Assembly (NCBI GenBank): GCA_021773355.1
Contig: JAJFKE010000011.1
Location: 1-64,000 of the forward strand
Origin: Gammaproteobacteria bacterium
Lineage (GTDB): Bacteria; Pseudomonadota; Gammaproteobacteria; Pseudomonadales; Pseudohongiellaceae
Length of the DNA stretch: 64,000 nucleotides
Direction: 5' to 3'
The notes below the pieces were generated by a model. That model was not told the DNA's origin and ran no database searches. It saw only the letters and a program-made list of their open reading frames with translations. A program made the translations under genes and the position numbers. Of this stretch, positions 15,711 to 24,245 are shown piece after piece (positions within the stretch are counted from its first letter, which is position 1; each line of letters opens with the position of its first letter).

Positions 15711-16775
15711 ATGTTTACGATAGATTCTGAGTCTCCGTTAGAACTTATGGGAGTTCCTGGGTCCCCGTATACCCGAAAAATGCTGGGACTGCTGCGTTAC
15801 AGAAGAATACCCTATAGATTACTGCCAGGATCGCGCCATTTAATTCGCCAAGATGAGACTCGCTTTCGCAGGCGCGCAGAGCCTAAGGTGCCTTTGCTGC
15901 CTACCTTCTACATAAAAGATGAAGAGGGGAAGGAGCAAGCGGTTTGTGATAGCAGCCCGGTGTTGCGCGATTTAGAGAATAGTTTCAAAGAACGTTCAGT
16001 TATACCTGACGACCCCCTGATGGCTTTAGTTAATTCCACCATCGAGGATTATGCTGATGAATGGCTTACCAAGGCTATGTTCCACTACCGTTGGACCTAC
16101 GCGGCCGATATTCAAAAAGCGGGAGATATTCTGCCCCGGTGGACAAATATCTGTGCAGCCGAAGAGGAAATCATGGCGCGTAGTGCTGCCATTCGGGATT
16201 TGCCGATTTCCCGCCTGCATTATGTGGGCTCCAACTCTGTTACTAAAGACACTATCGAGAAAAGTTTCAAGCGGTTTATTGGATTACTCGATAAGCATCT
16301 GACTGAATTACCTTTTATTCTGGGAAAACGACCCTCGAGTTGCGACTTTGCCGTGTTCGGACAGCTTACTTGTCTGGCTCTTTTTGATCCGACACCACAG
16401 CAGCTAATCTTGCAGCACTATCCACGAGTATACGCCTGGACAGAAGTTGTCGAGGATCTTTCCGGTTATGAGCTACTGGCGAACGACTGGCTGCAAAGCC
16501 CATCCTTGCCCCAAACCCTATTGGATATTCTGCATGAAGTAGGGCGGCTGTACGCGCCTTACTTGCTGGCAAATGCGAAAGCGATTGCAGAAAATAGCGA
16601 GCGATTACAGCTGGAGCTCGACGGCAGGCCCTGGGAACAAACTCCTTTTCCTTACCAAGTCAAATGCTTACAGAAGATACGAGAGGAATATTCTGAATTG
16701 GCAGCAGAGCAGAAGCTGCTGGCCCAGACAGTTCTAAATAGCAGTGGTCTAACTGCGTTGTTTGCCGATGACTAA
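15711..16775 (+). CDS. Glutathione S-transferase-like protein
   Basis: The protein has 354 residues. A thioredoxin-like GST N-domain spans about 8-90 (GVPGSPYTRKMLGLLRYRRI, with CDSSPVLRDLE contacting glutathione in relatives), and a helical C-domain spans about 110-255 with the FAVFGQLTCLALFDPTP region. About 95 further residues follow, longer than classic GSTs (around 200-230). No Cys or clearly catalytic Ser can be assigned with confidence. It is cytoplasmic by sequence. It may detoxify electrophiles or have a non-enzymatic role; the partner gene is not evident. Confidence 0.8.
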   Translation: MFTIDSESPLELMGVPGSPYTRKMLGLLRYRRIPYRLLPGSRHLIRQDETRFRRRAEPKVPLLPTFYIKDEEGKEQAVCDSSPVLRDLENSFKERSVIPDDPLMALVNSTIEDYADEWLTKAMFHYRWTYAADIQKAGDILPRWTNICAAEEEIMARSAAIRDLPISRLHYVGSNSVTKDTIEKSFKRFIGLLDKHLTELPFILGKRPSSCDFAVFGQLTCLALFDPTPQQLILQHYPRVYAWTEVVEDLSGYELLANDWLQSPSLPQTLLDILHEVGRLYAPYLLANAKAIAENSERLQLELDGRPWEQTPFPYQVKCLQKIREEYSELAAEQKLLAQTVLNSSGLTALFADD

Positions 16776-16783
16776 TGACCTAG

Positions 16784-16941
16784 TTGGCAGCATCTGCTGT
16801 ACTGATCAGTTGATCCCAGGCTTCAAGACCACCCTACAGGCTATAAACTTCGATTCCAGCACCACCACTTAGATAGTTGGCGACTTTCTGGCTTACCCAG
16901 CGCCCGGCGACACAAAGGGTGTTGAGTCTCGAATTCTCCAG
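16784..16941 (-). pseudogene. Rhodanese-domain remnant
   Basis: The minus strand reads LNTLCVAGRWVSQKVANYL, then GIEVYSL, a TAG stop, and GGLEAWDQL. This is the end of a rhodanese domain: active-site loop Cys region followed by the conserved GG(L/I)xAW. The N-terminal part is missing or out of frame, and the in-frame stop breaks the rest. It is a relic only. Confidence 0.7.
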
Positions 16942-17042
16942 TTTCTACGTCCTTGGTAAATACCTGTGGTCTCTACATTTACCAAACTATAACGACGAAT
17001 ATTCAGTACCATTCTTCCCAGGAAATAGGTAATCTAAAGTTC

Positions 17043-17207
17043 ATGCAAAAATCAGCCATCAGAATTGCCTTTTTGAGCCTAGCCATCTTATTCGCTGTTT
17101 TGGAGCTAATGCTCCCTATGATGCTGATACTTGCGCTGGCGGTAGTGGCCGAATTACTCGGCTGGCTGCACCTGTTTAAATCTCTATTCTCATTAGAATC
17201 CTCTTAG
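17043..17207 (+). CDS. Possible small membrane protein
   Basis: This 54-codon frame starts MQKSAIRIAF and encodes two closely spaced hydrophobic segments, the second containing LPMMLILALAVVAELLGWL. An in-frame upstream ATG at 16953 would add 30 residues of unlikely sequence. There is no strong ribosome site, and the surrounding region is full of decayed genes, so it may not be expressed. Function is unknown. Confidence 0.35.
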   Translation: MQKSAIRIAFLSLAILFAVLELMLPMMLILALAVVAELLGWLHLFKSLFSLESS

Positions 17208-17215
17208 CCCTAAAT

Positions 17216-17475
17216 ACGCGGGTCTTCTAGTTTTGCCTCATCCCTAATCATATGAACCAGAGAGGGGTGCTTGAAAGTTTCAATCAGCCTATATTTGTAG
17301 TTAGGGTTAGCTTGACGGTGCTGTTGCCAGGTTGTTGTTCGTCAAAAGATATTACACATCTGCTCTAAGCGCAGCTCATCCTGGCCGAGAGGATGCCACG
17401 CTACTAGAAAAAAAGCTGTAAGAGGGCCGTAACTGGGGTGGAATTGGCCCCATTCGCGGCGTTTGGGTCGAGTAA
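17216..17475 (-). pseudogene. Decayed unrecognised gene, C-terminal part
   Basis: The minus strand from about 17475 reads REWGQFHPSYGPLTAFFLVA, WHPLGQDELRLEQMCNIF, an in-frame TGA, then TTTWQQHRQANPNYKYRLIE and ends EAKLEDPRI. Composition and hydrophobic patterning look like a genuine protein C-terminus interrupted by one stop. I do not recognise the family. Upstream in the same frame there is a TAA, so the N-terminus is lost or frame-shifted. Confidence 0.45.
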
Positions 17476-17576
17476 TTTCTGCAGTAGCTTAGAAATAGAG
17501 TCTGCTGTTGGCTCGGATCACGGTGGCTGGGGCAGGACGAATACCTGGATTTTCCTTAATCACCAATCATTTATTT

Positions 17577-17606
17577 TATTTCCGGTAATCTTTATTACCG
17601 GAAATA
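17577..17606. repeat. 13-bp-arm perfect hairpin downstream of gor
   Basis: TATTTCCGGTAAT (17577-17589) is repeated inverted at 17594-17606 around the loop CTTT. It sits 80 bases past the gor stop. Neither side has a T-run, so it is not a standard intrinsic terminator, although it could still protect or end the gor mRNA. Confidence 0.7.
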
Positions 17607-17685
17607 GCAAGATAACTGGATATAGGACGCATAGACGGCAAACTGACCGCGTGCGCTTAATCTACAGGGCTCTAAGCTATTTCGT

Positions 17686-19038
17686 CTACGACTCGCGTTT
17701 AGTTCTCATGGTGACGAATTCCTCTGCCAGCGTTGGATGTATGCCAATGGTCCTGTCAAAGTCCGCTTTGGTAGCGCCACTGTTCATGGCAACGGCAAAC
17801 CCCTGAACCAACTCACCAGCGTCCGGTGACACCAAATGCAGCCCGATAACACGATCGCTGACTCTATCAACCACCAGCTTGATCATGGATGCCTCGTCAC
17901 GGCCACTTAGGGTGTGCTTGAGCAACTTTACCGTGGCTGTATAGATATCTACGTCATAACCCTGGGTTTCTGCTTCGGTCTCGGTTAAGCCAACAGTGGC
18001 CAGGTTTGGATGGCAAAACACCGCCGTAGCTATGTTTTGATAGCTCATATCCGGTTTAACCGCGGAAAACAGCGATCTCGCGACGATCTGGCCCTCAGCT
18101 AGCGCTACTGGAGTTAAGGCAACTCTATCTATAACATCACCCACGGCATAAATACTGGGCTCAGCGGTTTGAAAATCATCATTTACACGAATGGCGCCGG
18201 ATTCAGTGGTCTCAACGGCCACGGTATCCAGGCCCAAATCCGAGGTCAAAGGGCGCCTACCGGTAGCAGACAGGACCATGCCGCAGCCTAGTTCTTCTCC
18301 ACTATTAAGACTCACCCTTAACTGATTGCTTTGTTTAGTTATTTCCTTGATGTCTGTTTCGAGCTTGAGGTTTAAAGACTTGCCAATCTCGGTGCTGATG
18401 AAATGACGAATATCATGGTCAAAACCGCGTAACAGCTGTTCTCCACGATAAACCAAGGTGGTTTTACAGCCCAGACGACTGAAAATACTGGCAAATTCCA
18501 CAGCTATGTAACCGCCGCCCATAATCACAATCTCATCTGGAAGCTGCTGCAGGGAGAAAATCTCGTTGGAGCTTATGGCGTGCTCGCTGCCCGGAAACTC
18601 GGGTATCCATGGCCAACCTCCAACCGCTATCAATATATACTTGGCCGTGACCAGCTTGTTCTCTATCAGTATTTCGTGAGGCCCCTTAATTCTGGCCCTG
18701 GCCTCAAATACCGTAACGCCATTATTATCGAGTATCGATTTATATATGCCATTTAAGCGACTGATTTCAGTGTCTTTATTTTCTTTAAGTTTGGCCCAGT
18801 CAAAGCGCAAATTGTCGAATTGCCAACCAAAGCCCATGCTGTCCTGCAGGTCGTCATGGTAATGTGCGGCATAGCTAAACAGTTTCTTGGGAACGCAGCC
18901 CACATTGACACAGGTGCCACCAAAATAACGTTCCTCGGCAACCGCCACCTTAGCGCCCAGGCTGGCTGCGATTCGGCAGGCCCTTACGCCACCGGATCCT
19001 GCACCGATAACAAACAAATCGTAATCAAAATCTTCCAA
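17686..19038 (-). CDS. gor: Glutathione-disulfide reductase
   Basis: This FAD- and NADPH-dependent enzyme reduces oxidised glutathione in the cytoplasm. It shows the FAD motif FVIGAGSGG, redox pair Cys-Val-Asn-Val-Gly-Cys in GGTCVNVGC, the NADPH motif IMGGGYIAVEFAS, ATGRRP, YAVGDVIDR, and the C-terminal HPTLAEE with catalytic His/Glu. The frame is open to 19104, but a TTG at 19038 with AAGGA upstream gives the family-typical start EDFDYDLFVIG and avoids overlap with the divergent gene. About 450 residues, normal for the family. It could support the GST-like protein nearby. Confidence 0.93.
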   Translation of the reverse strand: MEDFDYDLFVIGAGSGGVRACRIAASLGAKVAVAEERYFGGTCVNVGCVPKKLFSYAAHYHDDLQDSMGFGWQFDNLRFDWAKLKENKDTEISRLNGIYKSILDNNGVTVFEARARIKGPHEILIENKLVTAKYILIAVGGWPWIPEFPGSEHAISSNEIFSLQQLPDEIVIMGGGYIAVEFASIFSRLGCKTTLVYRGEQLLRGFDHDIRHFISTEIGKSLNLKLETDIKEITKQSNQLRVSLNSGEELGCGMVLSATGRRPLTSDLGLDTVAVETTESGAIRVNDDFQTAEPSIYAVGDVIDRVALTPVALAEGQIVARSLFSAVKPDMSYQNIATAVFCHPNLATVGLTETEAETQGYDVDIYTATVKLLKHTLSGRDEASMIKLVVDRVSDRVIGLHLVSPDAGELVQGFAVAMNSGATKADFDRTIGIHPTLAEEFVTMRTKRES

Positions 19039-19142
19039 GTTCCTGTATCCTTTTAAAACCGTGTCATGCGACAGAAGGCCCCGTGTTAGCGGGCAATGCG
19101 GCATTATGCATCAGCGAACCGCAGGAGAACACAAGACCCCAA

Positions 19143-19781
19143 ATGCAAGCCAGTCTATTCGATCAAGGCGATCATCCAGACCAATGTGTCGAGCATGTGC
19201 TGCAGGACGCAAAACTACTGGAGTATCCCCGCGCCTTCAACGCCGTCCAGTCCGATGCTCTTTTCAATACCCTCCTCACAGAAATCCCCTGGCAACAAGA
19301 GTACCTCCGGATTGCTGGTAAATTACGAGCGGTACCGCGATTACAATGCTGGATGGGAGATAAGGCTAGTCTGTACGGTTATTCAGGGGTAAGACTAACA
19401 CCCTGTCCTTGGAATAAAACTGTAAGCGACATTCACGCTCGCATCGGCGAACTTACCGGCAAAAAATTTAATTCGGTACTCATTAATTACTACCGCAATG
19501 GTCAAGACAGCGTTGCCTGGCATGCCGATGACGAAGCCGAATTAGGCAAGGCGGCGGTTATTGCATCAGTCAGTTTAGGAGCGGAAAGAAAATTTCAGTT
19601 AAAACATAAACACACAAATCCACCACACAAGTACCAGCTGCAGCTAAGAAATGGCAGTCTGCTATTAATGGGTGAGACCCTACAACAAAATTGGCTACAC
19701 CAATTGCCCAAGATGCAGGGCCTGGACCAAGCTCGAATTAATCTGACATTTCGAAATATTGTTTCCATACAGCAAGACTAG
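19143..19781 (+). CDS. alkB: AlkB-family 2-oxoglutarate/Fe(II) dioxygenase
   Basis: About 212 residues from the ATG used here; the frame is open to a GTG at 19083, which would overlap the gor promoter region. It has the iron ligands His-x-Asp in VAWHADDEAELG and the distal His in WLHQLPK, plus two arginines in ARINLTFR that hold 2-oxoglutarate. NYYRNGQDSVAW and PRLQCWMGD resemble the ALKBH2/3-like branch, which removes methyl groups from bases in DNA or RNA. It is divergent from gor with a very short shared control region. It is not next to ada. Confidence 0.9.
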   Translation: MQASLFDQGDHPDQCVEHVLQDAKLLEYPRAFNAVQSDALFNTLLTEIPWQQEYLRIAGKLRAVPRLQCWMGDKASLYGYSGVRLTPCPWNKTVSDIHARIGELTGKKFNSVLINYYRNGQDSVAWHADDEAELGKAAVIASVSLGAERKFQLKHKHTNPPHKYQLQLRNGSLLLMGETLQQNWLHQLPKMQGLDQARINLTFRNIVSIQQD

Positions 19782-19808
19782 TTTTTCAATCACCGAGTAA
19801 AGCTTGAT

Positions 19809-20966
19809 ATGGCAGAGCAAATGAATGACACGGATAGTTTTGATATTTGCATTATAGGTGCAGGCGTAATCGGATTAGCTATTGCCTATGCTCTGGCAAG
19901 GAAGTTCGAACAGCAGAAGCTGGATATTCTGGTGCTCGAGCAGGAAGCCAGTTTTGGCCAGCATATCAGCAGCCGTAATTCTGAAGTAATTCACGCGGGC
20001 ATTTATTATCCCGCGAACAGTCTCAAGGCAAAACTTTGCGTGCGTGGTAAAGAGCTGTTGTATCAACACTGTGAACAGTTTCAGGTTCCCTATAGGGAAA
20101 TTGGTAAGCTGATTGTGGGCAGAGAAAATGAACTCGAAGCTTTGTTGGAGCTACAAGAGAATGCAAAAAACAATGGAGTGTTTGATCTTCAGCTTATGGA
20201 CAAGGCGCAAACAGGGAAAATCGAACCTGCGCTAACAGCTGATGTGGCACTGTTTTCTCCTTCAACGGGAATCATCGACAGCCATAGTTATATGCAAAGC
20301 TTGTTGCATTTGGCGCAGAATCGCGGGGTACATTTTTCTCCTTATTCCAGAGTTGAAGGAATAGCTGTGAAGGCGTCGGGATTCCTGGTGCGTTGCCTGT
20401 TAGACGGAGCTAAGAATCAGGAACAATATCAATTTCGATGTAGGCATTTGATTAACAGTGCGGGATTGCAGGCGCAATCAGTAGCCAATAGTATCGATGC
20501 TGTTCCCAAAGAAATCATTCCAGCCTTGTACTATTGCAAGGGTGATTACTTCGAATACCGTTCTAAGAATCCGTTCAGTCATCTCGTGTATCCATTACCC
20601 GATCCAAATACTGCAGGCTTAGGAATTCATGCCACCATGGATTTGTCATCACAACTTCGATTTGGCCCCGATAGCGACTATGTGAGTTCACTCGACTACG
20701 AGGTTTCTGCCGACAAAGCTGCGCTATTTGCAGAAAAAATAGCCAGCTACTTTCCCTCCATCACCGCGGATAAGTTGAAGCCAGCCTACGCCGGGATACG
20801 ACCTAAGTTGGCAGGCCCGGGCGATCCCGCCGCCGATTTTATGATACAGGGGTATTCTGAGCATCACCTGCCTGGTTTGATACAGTTGTTTGGAATTGAG
20901 TCACCTGGATTAACAGCAAGCTTGGCGATCGCAGAAAAAGTAGCTGGCTCCGTTATTGATTTGTAA
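19809..20966 (+). CDS. FAD-dependent oxidoreductase, L-2-hydroxyglutarate oxidase-like
   Basis: This 385-residue flavoprotein of the DAO fold begins with the FAD-binding stretch [40 protein letters not shown] and EIGKLIVG are typical of the LhgO/L2HGDH family, which oxidises L-2-hydroxyglutarate to 2-oxoglutarate. The C-terminal YAGIRPKLAGPGDP region completes the active site. It starts 27 bases after the AlkB gene, so the two are probably co-transcribed, and 2-oxoglutarate is AlkB's co-substrate. The exact substrate is inferred from family resemblance. Confidence 0.85.
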   Translation: MAEQMNDTDSFDICIIGAGVIGLAIAYALARKFEQQKLDILVLEQEASFGQHISSRNSEVIHAGIYYPANSLKAKLCVRGKELLYQHCEQFQVPYREIGKLIVGRENELEALLELQENAKNNGVFDLQLMDKAQTGKIEPALTADVALFSPSTGIIDSHSYMQSLLHLAQNRGVHFSPYSRVEGIAVKASGFLVRCLLDGAKNQEQYQFRCRHLINSAGLQAQSVANSIDAVPKEIIPALYYCKGDYFEYRSKNPFSHLVYPLPDPNTAGLGIHATMDLSSQLRFGPDSDYVSSLDYEVSADKAALFAEKIASYFPSITADKLKPAYAGIRPKLAGPGDPAADFMIQGYSEHHLPGLIQLFGIESPGLTASLAIAEKVAGSVIDL

Positions 20967-20981
20967 CAAATAGTATGTCGT

Positions 20982-21371
20982 TTACAAAGTCTGCGCGGGG
21001 TTTGGCGATTCTATCCTCCCGACAAGTAAACTCTCGATACGCGCCTTAATAACTGAGTTGGCGTTCTCAAATTGAAAGCCCAAGCCACTACATTGTCCAA
21101 TTCTCGTTCGCACAGGGGTTATCCACGCGACCTTGCTGGTAATGACTAATTTTTCAGTTTCATTCAATAGTTGCAAGATCAAGAAAGCTCTGCTGTTTAA
21201 TTGAAACTTTTCCAGCAGATTAGAGTCGCTCTGAAAAGTGTTACCGGAAGAGATAAACAGGCCGCCGTTTTTTAAGAAGGGCATGTAGGCACTTTGCAGT
21301 ACAGAAAGGTCGTCAATTCTTATAGGGAGTATTCTATTGTTTAGCACTTCGGCGGCACCCTCCTCTAGCAC
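20982..21371 (-). CDS. pilZ: PilZ-domain protein (type IV pilus assembly PilZ)
   Basis: This 129-residue PilZ-domain protein follows holB, the same order as in Pseudomonas and relatives, where PilZ is needed for type IV pilus assembly. AYMPFLKNGGLFISSG and SKVAWITPVRTRIGQCSGLG match the pilus PilZ subgroup, which lacks the usual N-terminal Arg-rich c-di-GMP motif. The start used is GTG at 21371. No pilus genes lie in the window. It is the last gene of the fab-tmk-holB block. Confidence 0.85.
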   Translation of the reverse strand: MLEEGAAEVLNNRILPIRIDDLSVLQSAYMPFLKNGGLFISSGNTFQSDSNLLEKFQLNSRAFLILQLLNETEKLVITSKVAWITPVRTRIGQCSGLGFQFENANSVIKARIESLLVGRIESPNPAQTL

Positions 21372-21405
21372 CCGTTCTCTCTACCAAATTGGAATTAACT
21401 ACACA

Positions 21406-22479
21406 TTATGACATTGCGGTATGTAGTGGTAGTTTGCTCCACCGCCAGAGCAAAGACTCCATCAGCAATTGAGGGTTCGGATTGGTACTTGATGACAATT
21501 GTTTTCTGGATGTCTCCACTTCCGTATAGAGATCTAGTAAGGCGCTGGCGATAAATTGGGTTCTAGCGATATCGTCTGTTGGTTTCAATACCGCGTACAT
21601 GCTCTCAGCGGCCGCGTCACCTTCACTTCCCTGAATGCCGGTGAGCGTATACTTGGTAAGTGTAGTCAAGAAAGCGGCGAAGTGCTGTAAAACTTCTGAT
21701 TCTCCAATTTTGGAAGCTAGTAGCAACGATGATTGAATTGAACTTCGACCTAGTTGTATTGCACAGATACTCTGCAAAAATTGTTGACGAAATTGCAGAG
21801 AATCGCCCTCGGCCAGTTGCAATGCAATCAGCGGGCTATTGTTACTAGCTTTCAGTAACGCTTCGATATTCCCTTCACCTAAAATCTGATGTAGCCAGTT
21901 AGCAGCTAGATCATGGTCCGGGTTCGCAAAATCCAGCCTCTGGCAGCGACTGCGTATGGTGGCTATTAACCTGCCGGGAAAATCTGTGATAAGGAATACA
22001 TGGGTATTATTGTTAGGCTCCTCTAAGGTTTTCAGTAAGGCATTCGCGGCGTTGCCATTCAATAGGTGCGCACTATGAATAATAGCAACCTTTGCACCGC
22101 CAGCGTGGCTGCTGCGTATAACGAAATCGGACAAGGAGCGTATTTGGTCGATCTTTATATTCTTGCTGCCTTCTTCCGGCTCTATTTCAATAATGTCAGG
22201 GTGATGATCGGAACCCCCTTTCCTGCAATTTGTACAATGACCACATGGGACAGGATAAGTGAGCGACGTAGTGCTACTCTCAAGCGGTTCTTGGCATAGC
22301 ATTAAATTGGCAAAGGCCTTAGCGAACAAACCCTTCCCGAGGCCTTTATTGCCACTGAACAAATAGGCATGGGCTAGCTGATTGGACTCGAATGTACTGC
22401 TTAATCGCTGCCATTGGAAAATTTGCCAGGGTAGCGGAGCACGAAAATTGGAATTGCGGTTATCATATGGCGTGTGCAT
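21406..22479 (-). CDS. holB: DNA polymerase III subunit delta-prime
   Basis: This 357-residue clamp-loader subunit has an AAA+ N-domain with a degenerate nucleotide loop (GNKGLGKG, as usual for delta-prime), a zinc module CGHCTNCRKG, and NALLKTLEEPNNNTHVFLIT plus TIRSRCQRLDF, the sensor and SRC motifs of the clamp loader. It works with delta, tau/gamma and the beta clamp. It lies 25 bases after tmk, and pilZ follows. Length and architecture are normal. Confidence 0.94.
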   Translation of the reverse strand: MHTPYDNRNSNFRAPLPWQIFQWQRLSSTFESNQLAHAYLFSGNKGLGKGLFAKAFANLMLCQEPLESSTTSLTYPVPCGHCTNCRKGGSDHHPDIIEIEPEEGSKNIKIDQIRSLSDFVIRSSHAGGAKVAIIHSAHLLNGNAANALLKTLEEPNNNTHVFLITDFPGRLIATIRSRCQRLDFANPDHDLAANWLHQILGEGNIEALLKASNNSPLIALQLAEGDSLQFRQQFLQSICAIQLGRSSIQSSLLLASKIGESEVLQHFAAFLTTLTKYTLTGIQGSEGDAAAESMYAVLKPTDDIARTQFIASALLDLYTEVETSRKQLSSSTNPNPQLLMESLLWRWSKLPLHTAMS

Positions 22480-22504
22480 TAGATATCTGTCTCATAGTTG
22501 CCCG

Positions 22505-23143
22505 CTAGTTAATAGCAGCCAGACCCCTCTCAAGTGCAGCCAGTAGATCCGTCTTTACATCCTGCAAAGGCTTGGAAGCGTCTATAACAAGGCAGCGTTG
22601 AGGTTCCGCTGCAGCAATCTTCAGGTAAGCTGTACGTACTCTTTCAAAGAAGCTTTGCTTTTCCTGCTCAAATCTATCGAGGCTACCTCGATGTATAGCT
22701 CGCTGCATGCCAATTGCCGGATCCAGATCCAGAATAATTGTCAGATCCGGCCGCAGCTTACCCTGGACCATGGATTGCAATACACTAATCTTAGCCAGAT
22801 CCAAGCCCCTTCCCGCTCCTTGATAGGCAAATGTCGCATCGGTAAAGCGATCGCACACAACCCATTTTCCTTGCTCTAACGCAGGTTTAATTAGCCTCTC
22901 CAAATGCTGGGCGCGCGCCGCAAAAACCAATAATAGTTCGCTCAGCTCAGTCAAGGGTTCATCGTGCACCTCAAGCAGTAAGCCGCGAATTTTTTCGGCC
23001 AAATGTGTGCCACCTGGCTCCCTAGTTAAGATAAATTCAATCCCCCGTTGCTCCAGGTATTGTGTGATAAATTCAATATTAGTGCTCTTACCAACCCCTT
23101 CTACGCCTTCCAGGGTCAGGAAGAGTCCTCGCTTCTTGTTCAT
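22505..23143 (-). CDS. tmk: Thymidylate kinase
   Basis: The 212-residue enzyme phosphorylates dTMP to dTDP for DNA synthesis. P-loop EGVEGVGKST lies at 12-21, TREPGGTHLAEKIR binds the substrate, DRFTDATFAYQGAGRGLD is the DRx and lid-proximal motif, and IILDLDP follows. Its place between mltG and holB is conserved in gammaproteobacteria. No anomalies are seen. Confidence 0.95.
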   Translation of the reverse strand: MNKKRGLFLTLEGVEGVGKSTNIEFITQYLEQRGIEFILTREPGGTHLAEKIRGLLLEVHDEPLTELSELLLVFAARAQHLERLIKPALEQGKWVVCDRFTDATFAYQGAGRGLDLAKISVLQSMVQGKLRPDLTIILDLDPAIGMQRAIHRGSLDRFEQEKQSFFERVRTAYLKIAAAEPQRCLVIDASKPLQDVKTDLLAALERGLAAIN

Positions 23144-23195
23144 TGTAGTTTCTCTTCTACAGCACTATCGCGATTCTGATAGTTGTTGCACATAC

Positions 23196-24245
23196 CTAGT
23201 TGATTGGAGCCAATTGAAATTGTTGAACTGCCGCATTGTGTTCTTCTAAGGTTCTTGAGAACTGGTGGCTGCCATCGCCGCGTGCGACGAAATACAAATA
23301 GTCTGATGCCGTGGGGCTAAGCGCGGCCCGGATTGATTCTTCACCGCTAAGCGCTATAGGGGTTGGCGGTAGACCGTTGATGCGGTAGGTATTATAAGCA
23401 GTCTCCTCAGATAAATCTTCACGGCTAATGTTTCCTGCATAGCGATCTCCCATGCCATAAATAATCGTGGGATCAGACTGAAGACGCATGCCTATCTGCA
23501 AGCGCGCTAAAAATACCGCTGCGATGAGACCTCGCTCACTGTCGCTGGTAGCCTCTTTTTCAATAATTGATGCCATGATAAGAGCTTCGTAGGGCGTCTC
23601 ATAAGGTAATGCCCCAAGACGATCTTCCCATATCTTATTCAGAACTGTGCTCAGTTTTTGCCTTGCTCGATTCAGTAAATCCAGATCACTAGTTCCCTTG
23701 ATATAGAAATAGGTATCTGGGTAAAGCATACCTTCCGGATTGCCCTGGTCCAGATTCATGCGCTCGGAAATCTGCTCGCTTGTTAACGACCCCAGTGTTT
23801 TTACTATCTTGTTACTCTCCCAGATCGCATCGAGGGCCTGCTGAAATGTCCAGCCTTCGACAAGGGTGACTCGATACTGCAATGACTCTCCTTGTACAAG
23901 TTTTGTAAGTAACTGTGCGGGAGACATGCCCGCTTCCAATTCAAACTCGCCAGTTCGAATTGCATTTTCGACTCCGCGAAACCGCGCAAGTAACTTAAAC
24001 AAGTTAGGATGATGTAAATACCCGTGCTCTTGTAACTCAGATGCGACTCGCGAAAGCGAGCTGCCCTCCGTAACTTCGACAACCGTAGGGCTGTTGCTGT
24101 GGGCAATTGAGCTATCTATCTTAATTGGTGAATACAGTGCTAGATACACGTACACGAGTGAAATCATGGTGACCGCGAATGCACTGCTTGCGATCAAAAT
24201 AACCATCCGTTTATTAGTGTTTGTTATGAATGCCAAATATTTCAT
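23196..24245 (-). CDS. mltG: Endolytic murein transglycosylase MltG (YceG-like)
   Basis: It cuts nascent glycan strands at the inner membrane and sets strand length. The frame is open to 24305; Met at 24245 (MKYLAFITNTNKRM) is chosen because it precedes the membrane helix closely, though the next Met is also possible. One N-terminal membrane segment is followed by a LysM-like region (VEVTEGSSLSRVASELQEHG). The YceG catalytic domain has the active Glu in IIEKEATSDSERGL and SDPTIIYGMGDRYAGNISR. It overlaps the end of pabC by 32 bases. Confidence 0.92.
   Translation of the reverse strand: MKYLAFITNTNKRMVILIASSAFAVTMISLVYVYLALYSPIKIDSSIAHSNSPTVVEVTEGSSLSRVASELQEHGYLHHPNLFKLLARFRGVENAIRTGEFELEAGMSPAQLLTKLVQGESLQYRVTLVEGWTFQQALDAIWESNKIVKTLGSLTSEQISERMNLDQGNPEGMLYPDTYFYIKGTSDLDLLNRARQKLSTVLNKIWEDRLGALPYETPYEALIMASIIEKEATSDSERGLIAAVFLARLQIGMRLQSDPTIIYGMGDRYAGNISREDLSEETAYNTYRINGLPPTPIALSGEESIRAALSPTASDYLYFVARGDGSHQFSRTLEEHNAAVQQFQLAPIN

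Noticed and set aside
17438..17806. 122-codon plus-strand frame
   Set aside because: It runs antisense into the end of gor and across the 13-bp hairpin.
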